Shown: positions 35,236 to 47,156 of the stretch, piece after piece
Numbering within the stretch: position 1 is the first letter of the stretch
Layout: each line of letters starts with the position of its first letter
Assembly (NCBI GenBank): GCA_013423325.1
Contig: BLJB01000151.1
Location: 62,001 to 126,000 of the forward strand
DNA: 64,000 nucleotides
Direction: 5' to 3'
From: Usnea hakonensis
Lineage: Eukaryota; Ascomycota; Lecanoromycetes; Lecanorales; Parmeliaceae
Made by a program: the position numbers and the translations under genes
The notes under the pieces: generated by a model
Told to the model about the DNA's origin: nothing
The model's input: the letters and a program-made list of their open reading frames with translations, nothing else
Databases searched by the model: none

Positions 35236-36990
35236 TTCACGTGAGCTGCAGATGATGCTGCGAAGAACGATTGATGATGTTGTGGCTGTCAGTGTGACGG
35301 CGACGCTTTGATCGGAGGCCAATTTCAACCGGTTTGGTGTAAAAAGGCAGAGCTCGTGCTTTGACAGAAGTTCCCCGCCAGTCACAGGTCGTCCCAACGG
35401 AATAAAGTCAGGCTATCAGAGGAGATACGTGGAATCGAGTTGTGCAATGTATCCGGTATTAAGACGCAAACTTCCCCTCTCAAAGTCTTCAGAAATTTCC
35501 GCCTTCTCTGTCAAGAAAGAAGTCTGGTCTGCCCAGAGCCCGTGCTCCAGCGGCAAATAAGAGAAGACAGGCATCTACATGAACCGTCGCCAATAATAAT
35601 GTCTCGTTTCCTGGCGGTAAAGACATCCTTAGGGTATCAGAGACAGAGAAGAGAAACGGAAAGAGCCACTTTCCTCCTTCGCCGTGGAATCGAGGATGCG
35701 CATTGCCAGGAACTCTGTCACACATGTGCTTTTTCTAGCTGTCAGTGTTCTGGTCGAGGGTGGTGCACTTGAGGGGTTGAGGACTTGTGGGGAGAAAACC
35801 GAGTGGTTCAGTGCGGGTATCAAGGGTCACGAAACTTGAGATTGAGTGGTGATGTTTGTAACGTGTCTATGATGAACGAGCCTGGCATGGGGGTTCCCAG
35901 CCACGCTCCGTCTGACTGATGGGAATATCCCAATGTCGGCAAAGTACAAGGCGTCAGGGAGGATTTGAGGAATAAGTGTGGGATAAATCGTTATGATCTA
36001 GGCAGCGTGAAGGATATGATTGTATTTGTTTCTTGCTTTTTCTTTCATTCATAGATCAAGCTCAACAGCAATCAATCCTCCAAACCCGCCCCCCCATCAC
36101 ACCATAACCCTTACTCTTAGCAATCCCCCATCCATCCCCCAACATATCACACAAACGGACAAATCCTTCCTTCCTTCCAAAACTCATAAGAAATAGTATG
36201 TACACATCCCGCCGCATCCCATACATAGAGCACCACTCAGAAATCCCAGTACGACCTCGAAATGTACAAGGAATACATACATACGGTCCCTACCTACAAG
36301 CAGTTCTGACGATCTGTTGTTCTGCGGCTGGGTTTGAGCAGGGTTTCTTTCTTTCCGATGAGATGAGATGCGTTGCGCGTGTGGGGAGTGCTAGAGGGGA
36401 TAGGGGTCTGGGGGAAGCTTTTTTCTTTCCTTCATTCTTTCTTCCTTCCTTCCTTCCTGAATATTGAACCCCACCAATCCATGGGAGAAGGGGCCAAATT
36501 CGCCATTCTCTAATTTATCCAGGGACTGAAAATTTGAGCCTTCGGGGTTGGTGGGATCGAAGAAAATTGTAGATCTATGCTCGATCAGTGACACTCGAAC
36601 CCTTTTTTCTTTCTCGTTGTGAGTAGAGAGAGAAGCTCACGTCTGGCCTGATACTGGTATGGATGTGGTTTCACTGAGCGTGGCCGAGAGCAATTGGTCA
36701 ATACTCAATGGGTTTTTCTTCAGACTGGGGTAATCTGTACTTGGTCTCGCCGACTGGGTCTTATGAGAAAATGGCATAGCTGGCGTCGCTGCTGGATGGC
36801 ACTCTTCATGCCCCTGCGATTGGGCTGTGACGTTGTGGGCTTTTGCGACATGTTGCACTGGACGCTGTAGGTCCACCCTTTTCTGTTTGGTAAGCTTGTA
36901 GGAAAGAGCAGCGTTTGAGCTGGCGAGGATGACCATGAATATTGCCAGCGAAGTTGTGAGAATGCTCGGCGATTTTGCGAGAGATTTCGC
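35236..36990. other. intergenic, 1.75 kb
   Basis: Short frames on both strands without domain. The frame at 36637-36936 (-) is downstream of the hypothetical gene at 36991 and could be an unrecognised 3' exon. Short CTTT/CTTC runs lie at 36424-36455. Confidence 0.4.
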
Positions 36991-37834
36991 TTAGGACTCG
37001 GCCGTTGCTTCTTTGGATGATGGATGATTACTTTGTAACGTGGCTTGTGCCTGACTACCGCAAAGAATATCGACTTGACCGTCATTTTTTCTTTGGCTCT
37101 CGGCACCTGACTTGACGAATTCATCGATTTTGGTCCACAGATCACCAACTATAGTATCATTCGCATTAGCCAAGCCAATAATATGACGCTTGCACTGATC
37201 AACATGATCCAGTAATGTGCGTTGATGGCTTTCAGAACCTCCGCGTATCACCTTTGGGGAATTGCTCATGCTTTCGAACAGAGTGTGGTGTTCTTCTACC
37301 ATCCTCTGGAAATGGTGGAATTTTTCGATATCATCCTTTTTGCAAGCGCGGAAGGAGTTACTGTTGGTCATGAGTACAAACTAATACTTGGGAATAGCCT
37401 CATCCGATCTAGGCAGAGAAGAGGCTCACCCTAATTGAAGGTTCTGATACAACAAGATCCTGAACCGTATATCCCATGAGAATTGCCCTCAAATTCCAAA
37501 CATCTTCTTCATAAGGAACCTTCCACTGAATTCTCCTTCCTACTCCTTTCACGGCCTTTCCGTCCGGGGCCCGCACTTCGAGTGACGGGTCAAACTTTGA
37601 GATTTTGTCCAGAAACTTCTGCAATGGCTCTGGACAAGCCACGCAGCAGGCCTGTTTTAGTTCGAATTGATCATTATTGTCGTCTGAATGGTTCAAGTTG
37701 CGGGTTTGTCCGTCAATCTGGTCTGTCAACGCTTCATTCTTCTTTTTGATCTCGGTGATGACGCTTTTTGCCAACTTGGCAACTCCAACAATATCTCCGA
37801 TACCAACTCCAAGGGGCACACCATCTCTGCTGAT
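36991..37834 (-). CDS. hypothetical protein, N-terminal domain like fungal STAND/ankyrin proteins
   Basis: Two exons are supported: 37430-37834 (5' end open) and 36991-37380, joined in frame by gtgagc...tattag. The first exon begins at a good acceptor (gttcag, branch cactaatc) and reads GVGIGDIVGVAKLAKSV, resembling the fungal N-terminal helix found before NACHT or ankyrin domains. A two-Cys CCVACPEPL segment and a Glu/Lys helix follow. Exon 2 is helical and hydrophilic. No NTPase or repeat domain follows, so it may be a short stand-alone form or a truncated relic. The initiating exon was not found. Confidence 0.45.
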
Positions 37835-38027
37835 CTGAACGAGTAGAGCTAGATTAGTGAATAGCCTTCATGTCCTGTGCCAATTTGAAAGTCGTAAGCA
37901 TGGCTATGCAGTTATTATCGTCCTCAGCTCCAATCCTTATGCATGCACCCTTCATACCAAACCCTAAGTGGTCTAGCCCAGCACGGGTATGCGACGCCAC
38001 GTTTTATGCAGCCTCATACGTCTTGAC

Positions 38028-39204
38028 CTAGGCAGAATCTGCCTTTATCTGCTCCAGTACTCTCATCACAACATCCATGCTCCATGCCCTTTCAAGACCT
38101 CTAAGAACAATATCACGCTGGCCCTCGGGCGCCATACCTCCCGGAGCAGGAGATCTATTATCGAGGTTGGTAGGGAATGGGTAGCCTTCTGTGGTTGCTG
38201 CAACAATAGCCTGGAGCCCTTTACTCATCCCCTCGTGGTCGTACTTTTGCGTTAGGGCTTCCCAGCAGCGTGAGATAAGAGGCAGAGTGTCAACAGTCTC
38301 CATGGGTCTCCCAAATGCGCTGCTGATCTGGAGAAGATTGGCGCTTCGCTCAAAATTTCTTGTGACATTTTCACCTGCAGCATGGAAGAGGGCGGGATTG
38401 AAGAAAATGCCATCACCTTTCTCCAACGGCAAGCTAACATAATTCTCGAGAAAATACTGTTGGAATTGGGGCAACCGAAATGCCATATAACCTGGCTCGA
38501 ACAACTGACTGAAGGGCAAGAGCCTTGTCGGGCCGCTATCGAGAGACATATCAGTGTGTGCTACAGCTCCTTGCAGCGTAAGTAATTGACTAGCCACCTG
38601 CATAGCCTTTGGATACTTGGCGCACGCCGTTGCAGACTGAAAGCCCAGATGATAATCTCGGTGAGCAACTTGTGCCGCCCCACCTGGTTTTACGATATTC
38701 ACCTGTGCAGTTATCTTGTATGCCGGACCAAGCCATGCGTCACACACGAGAGCAAGCCAAGGATTGGAGTAGTACTCGATGAAAGAAGCGGGATCTGCGT
38801 GGCAATGCTTGCCGAAAGAATTCTAGACTCGGTCATTGTTCCCAGCATCTGCGAAGTGATCTCCACTGGATTTTGAAGTTTTTTTCTGAAGTGATGATTG
38901 AGCTAAAGACCTTGTTCACTCTCTCAACGAGGTCACCGCTATGATCCGAGTACATTCCTTTGAGAACGAAGACGCCAGGGCCTGAGAGGAGGATGTGGTA
39001 CCATTCATCTTGCAAAGCTGATGCGATAGAAGGAGAATCGATGTCACTAGCTTTGCTTTTGTATATTGGAATGTTTTTACAGATGGATTCGCACAGCGGG
39101 TAAATCTTATGGTCACTCACGCTACCACAAATTTCCTTCAAAGCCAGGAGCGAGGGCTCCTTGTCGAGATCAAAGAGTCGGTGAGCCATGGGAGAATGCT
39201 CCAT
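38028..39204 (-). pseudogene. phytanoyl-CoA dioxygenase (PhyH)-like, disrupted
   Basis: The frame from ATG 39204 codes the usual N-terminus (about 105 residues), then is lost at a T7 run (A7 on the coding strand, 38879-38885). The family reading resumes one base shifted as SSGDHFADAGNNDRV, meets TAG at 38823-38825 where the family has Trp, and continues uninterrupted to 38028. The downstream part keeps the Fe(II)/2-oxoglutarate ligands: HRDYH (HxD) and the distal His in NPALFHAAGEN, plus the LLTLQGAVAHTDM block. The enzyme class hydroxylates small or lipid substrates using 2-oxoglutarate and O2. Two lesions in otherwise well-kept sequence suggest recent inactivation, or one base-call error plus a nonsense change. 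Confidence 0.8.
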
Positions 39205-39833
39205 CTTATTGACACTGAGTAGAATATTAAAGTGACTGATTCAACATGGCTAAGCAAATCGAGTCTACTAATGTATATAAATCTATAAAGTACTCAGTAG
39301 ATTTTAGATTTTCTTCTGCAGGACGCTACCTTGGCCCTCGCCGTATTTTATAACACAGGCTAACAAGACGCTAATCCTTGAGAGGTCTAGTTCATCTGGA
39401 CAAGGGTCTTTAGCTTTCAGCGAAATCCACTCATATATCAACCCACAATTCAATTGCTTTAGTAAATCCTCCGCTGCAACGCTAGACTCATGTCTACTCT
39501 GCAAAGCGTTTAGATGCCATCTTAAATGAAAACAATACCTTTACCAATTGCTGACATGCGCACCCAGCCACCAACTGCGGTGCGCGTATCCGGAAGACCG
39601 CGGAACCAAGTTCGAATCATTGCAAACAAGACCAACATGTCTACCCTCTCTCTATATACCCGTACAGTGAAATTCAACACTCGGCTCAAATCACAAAGCA
39701 AGGTAGGAGAAGAACGAGAACGAAGATATTTAGTGGTAAACCAAATTCATCGTATCTACCAGATGCTGCCCACATATTCTTGACTTTGCATACTGTATCA
39801 TTAGACCTCCTTTCATTTCAACAGGTAAAAACC
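39205..39833. other. intergenic, divergent promoters
   Basis: Lies between the starts of the PhyH pseudogene (-) and the DUF3533 gene (+). A 66-codon minus frame at 39304-39504 lacks any domain. No RNA gene seen. Confidence 0.4.
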
Positions 39834-41764
39834 ATGTCGGCGTCTCGGTTCGAATCAATCAACAAGGCGCCTCATTTACCTCAGGTGGAATCAAGCTCTA
39901 GCGACGACTTGAAGGGTCAAGAAATCGAGCTCGACCTCAGCATCCATCACAACCTTTTGCTTCAGGATATGAATTATACCAAGGATACAGTAGCTGCCTC
40001 AGAAACCCTTCCAAGACGCGACAATGAAAAGGCGTCGCTGCGAGATGGCGAAAAGAAAGGATCTGTGGGCTTCTGGCATCAAGAATTGAATAATGTCCGT
40101 CTGCATGTCATTAAGCTATGGGCAAGGACTGGTGAGATGAGTCATACGACATCCTTCAAGCTTGATTGACCAACATGTGCTTGCTATTTCTTAGTTTTGA
40201 TACTCACGACCTTCATCTTACTCGTGCTCTGCCTCTTCAATGGCGTCTTCTTCCACATCCCAAAGAATTTCCCATCCTTGATCGTCTACGTCGTCGATTT
40301 TGATCGACAAGTCTTGCCTTACCAAGGCGGAGATGCTATAGTAGGACCAGCCATCGTCCAAGCCACCGAATCTATGGCCAAATCTGACGCGCCCCATTTG
40401 GGCTTCATTACCATACCCCCTTCAATGTTCGACAATGACCCTATAGCCGTTCGAAAGGCGGTATACGACTTCAAAGCATATGCTGCCATCATCATCAACG
40501 CCAATGCCACCGTGCTCCTTCAGCAAGCAGTAGAGCAAGGCAATACCACGTACGACCCTAAAGGCGCAGCACAAATCATCTACGTCTCAGCCCGCGATCA
40601 GAACACCGTACCAACATACGTTGTTCCAGTTTTGACCGCTCTCGAGATGGAGGTGACGTCTCAATTCAGCGCAAGCTGGACCAAATCGCTTATGCAGAAC
40701 GATACGATCCCACGAACAAATTTTGTAGCTGCACCACAAGCTCTTTCCCCAGCCATCGGCTTCACAACATTCGATCTCCGACCCTTTGGCCCCGCAAATG
40801 TGACACCGGCTGTCAGTATTGGCCTCATCTACCTCATCATCATTGCTTTCTTTAGCTTCACTTTCTTCCTTCCCATTCATTTGAAGTTCCTCTCCCCGCG
40901 CGGTCACCCACCATTGCATTTCTATCATTTGATTATTTGGCGCTGGCTGGCAACAACAGGCGCTTACTTCTTCCTTTCGCTCGGCTACTCTTTCATAGCG
41001 TTAGCATTTCAGGTCCCGTTCTCAAATGGTCCGGCGAGTCCAGTAGAGCCGGCTATCAACCCAACCGCGTACGGCAAGGGAACATTTGTAGTTTATTGGA
41101 TGATTAATTTCCTGGGGATGTCAGCGTTAGGTTTAGCATGTGAAAATGTGGCCATGGCGTTGGGGAACCCGGTGAGCACGCCTCGCCGTTTGTTATCTTC
41201 TCGCAAACATGCCCTCGAGATAGTGATAGTCGCAGATGCTTTTACTTGTCTCTTTGTTGGACGATTTCTGTCAATGTTTAATTGGCTCGGCCACATTGTT
41301 TTCTATCACATTACACTAACATTGAACAAACAACAGTGGACGGCGATGTGGTTGGTCTTTTGGGTCGTCTCAAATGTAGCGACAGGTTTCTATAACTTGG
41401 ATTTATCACCAGCATTTTACAGGTGGGGCTACGCTTGGCCATTGCATAATAGTAAGCAATCCGTTTCTAGCTTTATCGTGCCGCCTTCAATGGGAAAGAA
41501 GAAAGTCTATGGTCGATCTGAACAGTCACAGTTGTTGAGGCATCACATCAAGTACTGTTTGATCTACATTCCCGAATCGGCCTCAACATTGGGGTTCTTG
41601 TGATTTGGGTTGTCATTAACTCGATTCTTTTTGCACCCGCGTGCTATTTGATGAGTTGGGAACAGCAGAAAGCTGGGAAGAAGGCCGCAAAAAAAGAGAA
41701 GGATTGGTTGAGTGCTATGTCGAAGCAGAGGAGTAGGCTAGGCATTCAAAAGTCAGACGGATAG
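39834..41764 (+). CDS. DUF3533/SNG1-type multi-pass membrane protein, 540 aa
   Basis: Four exons: 39834-40131, 40195-41171, 41337-41451 and 41532-41764. The N-terminal 95 residues are hydrophilic and cytosolic. TM1 (LILTTFILLVLCLFNGVFF) is followed by a large extracytoplasmic region starting FHIPKNFPSLIVYVVDFD. Further TMs include IGLIYLIIIAFFSFTFFL and the block WTAMWLVFWVVSNVATGFYN with YAWPLHNIVEAS. The C-terminus has a last TM and a Lys-rich tail. Yeast SNG1 confers nitrosoguanidine resistance; members are plasma-membrane proteins linked to drug tolerance or lipid asymmetry. Intron 2 (165 nt) is a multiple of three and stop-free. The acceptor of intron 3 is chosen at 41531, which restores NIVEAS. 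Confidence 0.88.
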
Positions 41765-42306
41765 TTGAGCGTCTGTACATATAGAGAGTCCCGCTTGAAG
41801 TTGGACGGAGAGCTTATGAGGAAAGTCGCCTTTTTCTCCTTTTGGGGACAACTAAAGACGAGTCTAGCCGCGCGGAACGGTACTTCTCAGAATACAATGA
41901 AAGAGCTAGCTTGCAACAGCGATAGCTCAATAGAAGATTCGTGGAAATTGTGTTATGTATCTAACAACGTCGGCAATTATCCGCTAATCTCCGGGGCTGG
42001 ACCAGTCGGCTCAACCAACTCACACAATAACACATTTACAACGCATCCTTCAGGATCCAATGTCAATCACACTTTCTTCCAAGTTCGATCATCCCTTGTT
42101 AGTGCGGGAATTGTCCTTCGGCTTCTGACCTGTTCCCGCAGTAGTCTTAACGCTAATAAACGACGAATCGCACCCTACCAGATGGTGAGCCCCCTTACAG
42201 GATAGTTGAGAATCGACATGATCATATGAGCTCCAGTGTCTGGAGAACGCCGTCCTGACTCAATCTCTTTGGTCACCAGTTCTGACAAGTCATCTATTTT
42301 GGGAAT
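41765..42306. other. intergenic
   Basis: Flank between DUF3533 and the methyltransferase. The 146-codon frame at 41765-42205 has no ATG-proximal leader or domain and is not called. Confidence 0.4.
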
Positions 42307-44102
42307 ATGGGGAAAGAGAATCGTGCTTCATTGGATGTTTCTACGCCGCCGCTCACGCCTATCGCCAATGCCAGGTCCGAGAACAACGGTAAAGACGAGA
42401 CTTTCAGCTCAACTGGAGGCGGTGTGAGTTTGCAATACACATTGAAGCCTGCGACGAGGGCGTATGCTTCTACAGCAAGGTAATGTACTTGTGTTGTCAA
42501 CACACTTTCTCTGTTTACATCCTGAAAGGAGAATAGAAAAGCCGTTTCGAGTGCTGAGTGATTATGCAGGCTTAACTTGCAACATTACCTGTGGAAAGAC
42601 CAAACTGGATTCCTCCTGCACCCGGACATTCCATTGGACGGCCGCACTGATCTCAAGATCGCAGATGTGGGCACTGGGACCGGGTATGTCATATTTTTGC
42701 CACCGTCCCTGCCTGCCTCTTCTCCAGACGAATAATTTTGTCTTGTCATAATGTATACGTACATATTACATGTATCCGTGGAAACTGGCGTAAAAAGATA
42801 ACATTCTGAAAATCTTACGTTGTTCCTATAGTATCTGGCTTCTTGACCTCGCACGTACCCTTCCGCCAACAACGAAATTGGATGGCTTCGACATTGATAT
42901 CTCCGATTGCCCGCCTGAGCAATGGCTGCCAAGCAACATCAAGATGCGATATCTCGACGCCTTGGGCGAGATTCCTTCGCACCTAGTGGGTATCTACGAC
43001 ATTGTGCAGCTGCGGTTGTTCCAGGTAGTCGTCAAGGACAACGATCCAGGACCGCTGCTGCGGAATATGTTGAAGATGTTGAGTGAGTGATTTCTTGTCC
43101 AGAGATCAGCGAATCCAATCACCGTACATACACACTCTATGCCCTGTTTCAGCTACATAAAAACATACAGCTTCTTGTCCCCACATCTTTGAGCAAGACT
43201 CCACGCTACTGTCGATTAACACTTGTCTACCACATTTATTTCTCTAACACGGAGCAATAGAACCAGGCGGCTTCCTCCAATGGGCTGAATACGACATGAC
43301 CACACAAACAACCATCAAAGCGTCCCCCACCCTCAGCAGCTCCGCCCTCGACGCAGTCCCCGCCTTCGTCCAAAGCTTCCAGAAAACCAACACCAGAGTC
43401 GGAGTGCAAAAGTACGTCTCCCACTCCACCCTTCTCCATCCCATCATCCTACCGCTTCTTTTCCAAAACACTCCCACCATCACAGAACCCCTGTAACATA
43501 AATCCCCTACCCTATATTACATCACGAAACAAAACTAAGTCTTTCCTGGCGATTCTCGAAATAGCTGGATTCCCCATCTCCCCACCACATTCCACTCCCA
43601 CGCCCTCACAAACGTCACTTCCTCCCGCTACCCTACAGCAACCCCGTTCCTGCCTTACCAGCTCGACGTCTTCCTCCTCACTTATGAGGAATTGGCCGCG
43701 AAGACGTTTGATAGGTTGGGCGGTGGGGTGGGAGGGGATAGCGAACCAGGCGGGTACGGCGATCGCTTGAGAAACTTAATTGAAAATGGGAGTGAGGAGG
43801 CGAGGAGGGGGGTGGGGTGGGGAATGGATAAGGTGATTGTTGTGGGGAGGAAGGCGGTTGTTGAGGCGCACGGGGAGGGGGAAGCCTTGCCAGGGTCCGC
43901 GGGGCACGACAGCGTACAGAAGAAGGACCATGCCCTCGCTAATCCGAGTCTCGAAATGCCAGGAAACACCAACTCAGATGGTGCTCTTAATGGGCTAGAT
44001 AAACGAGAGAGTACTCGTACTCGTATCCCTATCGAGCAGAAACAAGAGCGGAAGAGCAGAGGGGTTTTGTGGAGAGTGTGGAGGGTTTTGGGGAGGGCAT
44101 AG
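42307..44102 (+). CDS. SAM-dependent methyltransferase, LaeA/UMTA-like, 408 aa
   Basis: Five exons: 42307-42479, 42570-42683, 42832-43082, 43261-43411 and 43565-44102, with phases consistent. An N-terminal Ser/Thr/Pro-rich stretch is followed by RLNLQHYLWKDQTGFLLHP. SAM motif I, IADVGTGTGIWLLDLAR, lies at about residue 87 and is itself split by an intron. Then come a motif-II-like LDGFDIDISDCPPEQWLP and motif III KPGGFLQWAEYDM near residue 180. This order is that of fungal secondary-metabolite-type methyltransferases. The last 110 residues are Gly/Glu/Lys-rich and probably disordered. The substrate is unknown, and no biosynthetic core gene is adjacent. Confidence 0.88.
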
Positions 44103-44327
44103 GTCGTCGGCCAATGATGGGTTGTAAGACGGGTAACGTCTTTTGGCATTTTCACCGGCTTCAACTCCGGGTGAGGGTGAGGTGAGGTGAATTCTTAGAT
44201 AGATATCATGCCCGGACCAAGTCTGTCATTTCATTTCCTTTCCTTTCCTGTGAGTATACATGCACCCCCGTTCGCCTCCTACCTCTACGGTCCCATTTCC
44301 CCCCCTCCCCTCCTGCCTGCCTTCTTT

Positions 44328-44357
44328 CCCCCCCCCNNCCCCCCCCCCCCCCCCCCC
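44328..44357 (+). repeat. poly-C run containing two undetermined bases
   Basis: Thirty positions of C with NN at 44337-44338. The Ns mark an unresolved length, so this spot is an assembly gap or joint. Confidence 0.9.
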
Positions 44358-44993
44358 TCCCCTCCCTTCCTCGTCCTCGTCCTTCCGTCTTTTATCCTAT
44401 GAATAGGGGCAGTTGGTACTGTCACCTGATATATATCCCCTCCCTCCCTTTTCTTTCCCCTTCTCTGCTTAATAAATCATAAAGGAAAGAATGAATGAGT
44501 GGATGAATGAGGAAGTAAGTAAAGAAGCGAGGCACAGCATACCCCCCCCTCCCCGAACTCGCTGGCATCACGCCCACTATATAAATACTCACCTTCCTTC
44601 CCTTCCCTTTCCTTTATCCAATAAAAAATATAGATAGGTAAGTAGAGTAGAGTAACACGGCACAGACAATGAAATCATTCACTCATTACAGATCAAAAAC
44701 TACCCTTTCCCCCTCCCCCTCCTTCTTCCCCCATCCCTCTCTCTTTCCTTCTTATCCCCACTTCCTATCCATTTCGTCTTCATGGTTGTCCTTCTTCCTG
44801 TTTCCTCAGTCTAATTTTCATGGATGATTTCTCATTTGCCGATTCAATTCTCACGTTTCTCTATCCCCAGAGCTCGTCTTTTACTCGCTGCTTCCTTCCT
44901 TACTATTTCTTATTTCTCGGCGATGGAAGAAATGTACTTGGTCACTGTGTATGTAGAGGAGAGGAGGGTGGGAGTGGAGAGATTGGTTGTCGA

Positions 44994-45149
<156 letters not shown>

Positions 45150-45464
45150 GAAGGGATGTGTGTATGCATGATGGTGGAGCGGTATGGAATGGAGTGGACT
45201 GGAATGGAATTTGGTGTGCTGCATGGATATGAATGTGAGAGGGGTAGCGAGATGAGCCAACAGACACACACCCAGAGAGCGAAACCGGTCAAGAAGTATG
45301 TGCGTTTTTCGAGACTCGACTCCTCAAACTGTATACTACGAACCCCATCCATCCGCAAAGAAACGTTCTAAAAGCTGCCATCTTCTCATCCCCCACCTCC
45401 CTCACCGGCATCTTTTTTCCAGCTCAACTTCTTTATACACCTCATCTCCCATGCCTCTGCCGTT

Positions 45465-46486
45465 CTAAAAGTCGCCGCCGCCATCACCTCCTCCATAATC
45501 CCCTCCTCCATCATCTCCCCCTCCATCACCTCCGTCACCACCATCCATCGCTTCACCAAGCAACATACCGCCCAGCAATCCGCCCCCCAATCCCAACGCC
45601 GCACCCCCACCAGCACCAAGCCCATGCTTCTTAGGCGGCTGCTGCTGATATCCGCCATAGCCACCTTGAGGAGGTCCACCGTATCCCCCTCCGTATCCCT
45701 GCTGGGGGTAGCCTCCGTACTGCTGCGGGGCGCCATAGCCCTGCTGTCCATAGGGCTGTTGGCCGTATCCTTGCTGCTGGCCGTAGGGTTGCTGACCGTA
45801 CCCTCCCTGCTGGCCATAGGGCGATTGCTGCGGCTGGTTGTGTTTCCCACCTAGCTTGGATAGGAAGCCGCCGATGCCACCTTTCTTGGCGGCATCGCGC
45901 GGTGGCAATTGCTGCTGGTCGTAGCTCTGCGGCCGCCCTTGTCCTTGATCATAGGATGGAGCCCCGCCCTGCGCTCCGCCTTGGTAATAGCTGTCGCTTT
46001 CCCCGCGCTCCAATGCTTGTGCACTTGTGGGACGTCCGGCGGAGCGGGCGCGGGCGTCTTCTTCGGCTTGTAGCTGCTGGGCGTAGCGAGCGTCTTCGTC
46101 GAGATTTTGGTGGGAGCCGGCGCCTTGGGGGCCGCTGTAGGGGTTGTTGGATCCAAGGCCCTTTTCGGGTGGATAGGAGGAGGTGCCGCTGGTGGCTGCG
46201 CCTGGGTAGGAAGGTGGAGGGCCGGATGGGGCGCCGGCAGGGGTGGAGTAGACGGGGGAAGTGGGACGTTCCCAGGTCGACTGCTTGGTGTGGATATTCA
46301 CATAGAACCTAAAAGTGCAGTATCAGGTTAGCGGTAATGCTGAGCGAGAGTTGTGGTGGATACGAGCTGGATAAGAGGTACGGGGCGAAATGGGTACCAT
46401 TCTTTGTACTGCTCATTCCATTGTGCCTTCCAGCCCTCGGGAACCTTGGGAGGTGGCGGCCCAGAGGGTGAGACAAAGTCGGCCAT
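45465..46486 (-). CDS. WW-domain protein, Wwm1-like, 310 aa
   Basis: Two exons, 46398-46486 and 45465-46308. The intron splits the WW domain; splicing gives PEGWKAQWNEQYKEWFYVN and then STWERP (residues 17-46), with both signature Trp and the YV pair. The middle is hydrophilic, and then comes a long Gln/Tyr/Gly/Pro-rich region (YGQQ-type repeats, about residues 180-265). A Gly/Ala-rich hydrophobic patch (ALGLGGGLLGGMLLGEAM) and a (GGD)n acidic end finish the chain. This resembles Wwm1, the WW protein reported to interact with the yeast metacaspase, but the family is loosely conserved. The prion-like Q/Y/G region suggests self-association. Confidence 0.82.
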
Positions 46487-47156
46487 GTTGATTATGGTCG
46501 TTCTAGAGTAAGAATGAAGTCTTATAGGTAGGTGAGGAGAGACGAGGAGAGAGGTAGCTTATTATGTCGGGCGAAGTGGGGGACTTGCCGCCAAGAAAAA
46601 GAAAAAGAAAATATACGTGGCCGTGCTCAGCCACAGCGCCACTATTATTGAAGCCTCGGTGGCAAGTCAGAAGTCTAACAGGCTCAACATTAAGGTATGT
46701 TAGATGCAAGAGGAAGGCATAGGACAGATACAAGGGAGGATATTATTCAGAGCAGAGCAGGCAAATAAGTGAGCCTTGCCACTAGTTGACTGTTCTTGCA
46801 TCTCGTGTCCACAGACTCTATCATCTCGAGACGTAGCACATCAGGCCTTGAAATGTCTATCTTCAACCCTTTCTCTCATTCTTCCAAATCCTCGTACGCT
46901 GATTACAGTTAGTGCCGCATGCCCAGCACGAGCGGCAATTGCAAATCTGCCAGCGGCATTCTTCTCCCATATCGTATCATTCAAGGAATGTTTTGCAGCT
47001 TAGGCCCAAAGTACCCCTTATCCTAGTAGTGCCACCAACTCCCAATTGCGTATGACTCATCGGCGTATCCCAGCCTCAAAGTGTGACACATTCAGCTACC
47101 CGACAGTCCTCGCTTGCGCTAGAGGTATTCTTCTTAGCCAGCTTTAGGTCTTGTAA
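46487..47156. other. intergenic
   Basis: Promoter of the WW gene and 3' flank of the next minus-strand gene. No supported feature. Confidence 0.4.

Noticed and set aside
38823..38825. A-to-I RNA editing restoring TAG to TGG in the PhyH gene, as known in sexual stages of some ascomycetes
   Set aside because: Context is suitable, but the adjacent A7 frameshift would still break the protein, so editing alone cannot rescue it.
41765..42205. 146-codon ORF between DUF3533 and methyltransferase genes
   Set aside because: No domain, and it starts directly at the end of the preceding gene; more likely 3' flank.
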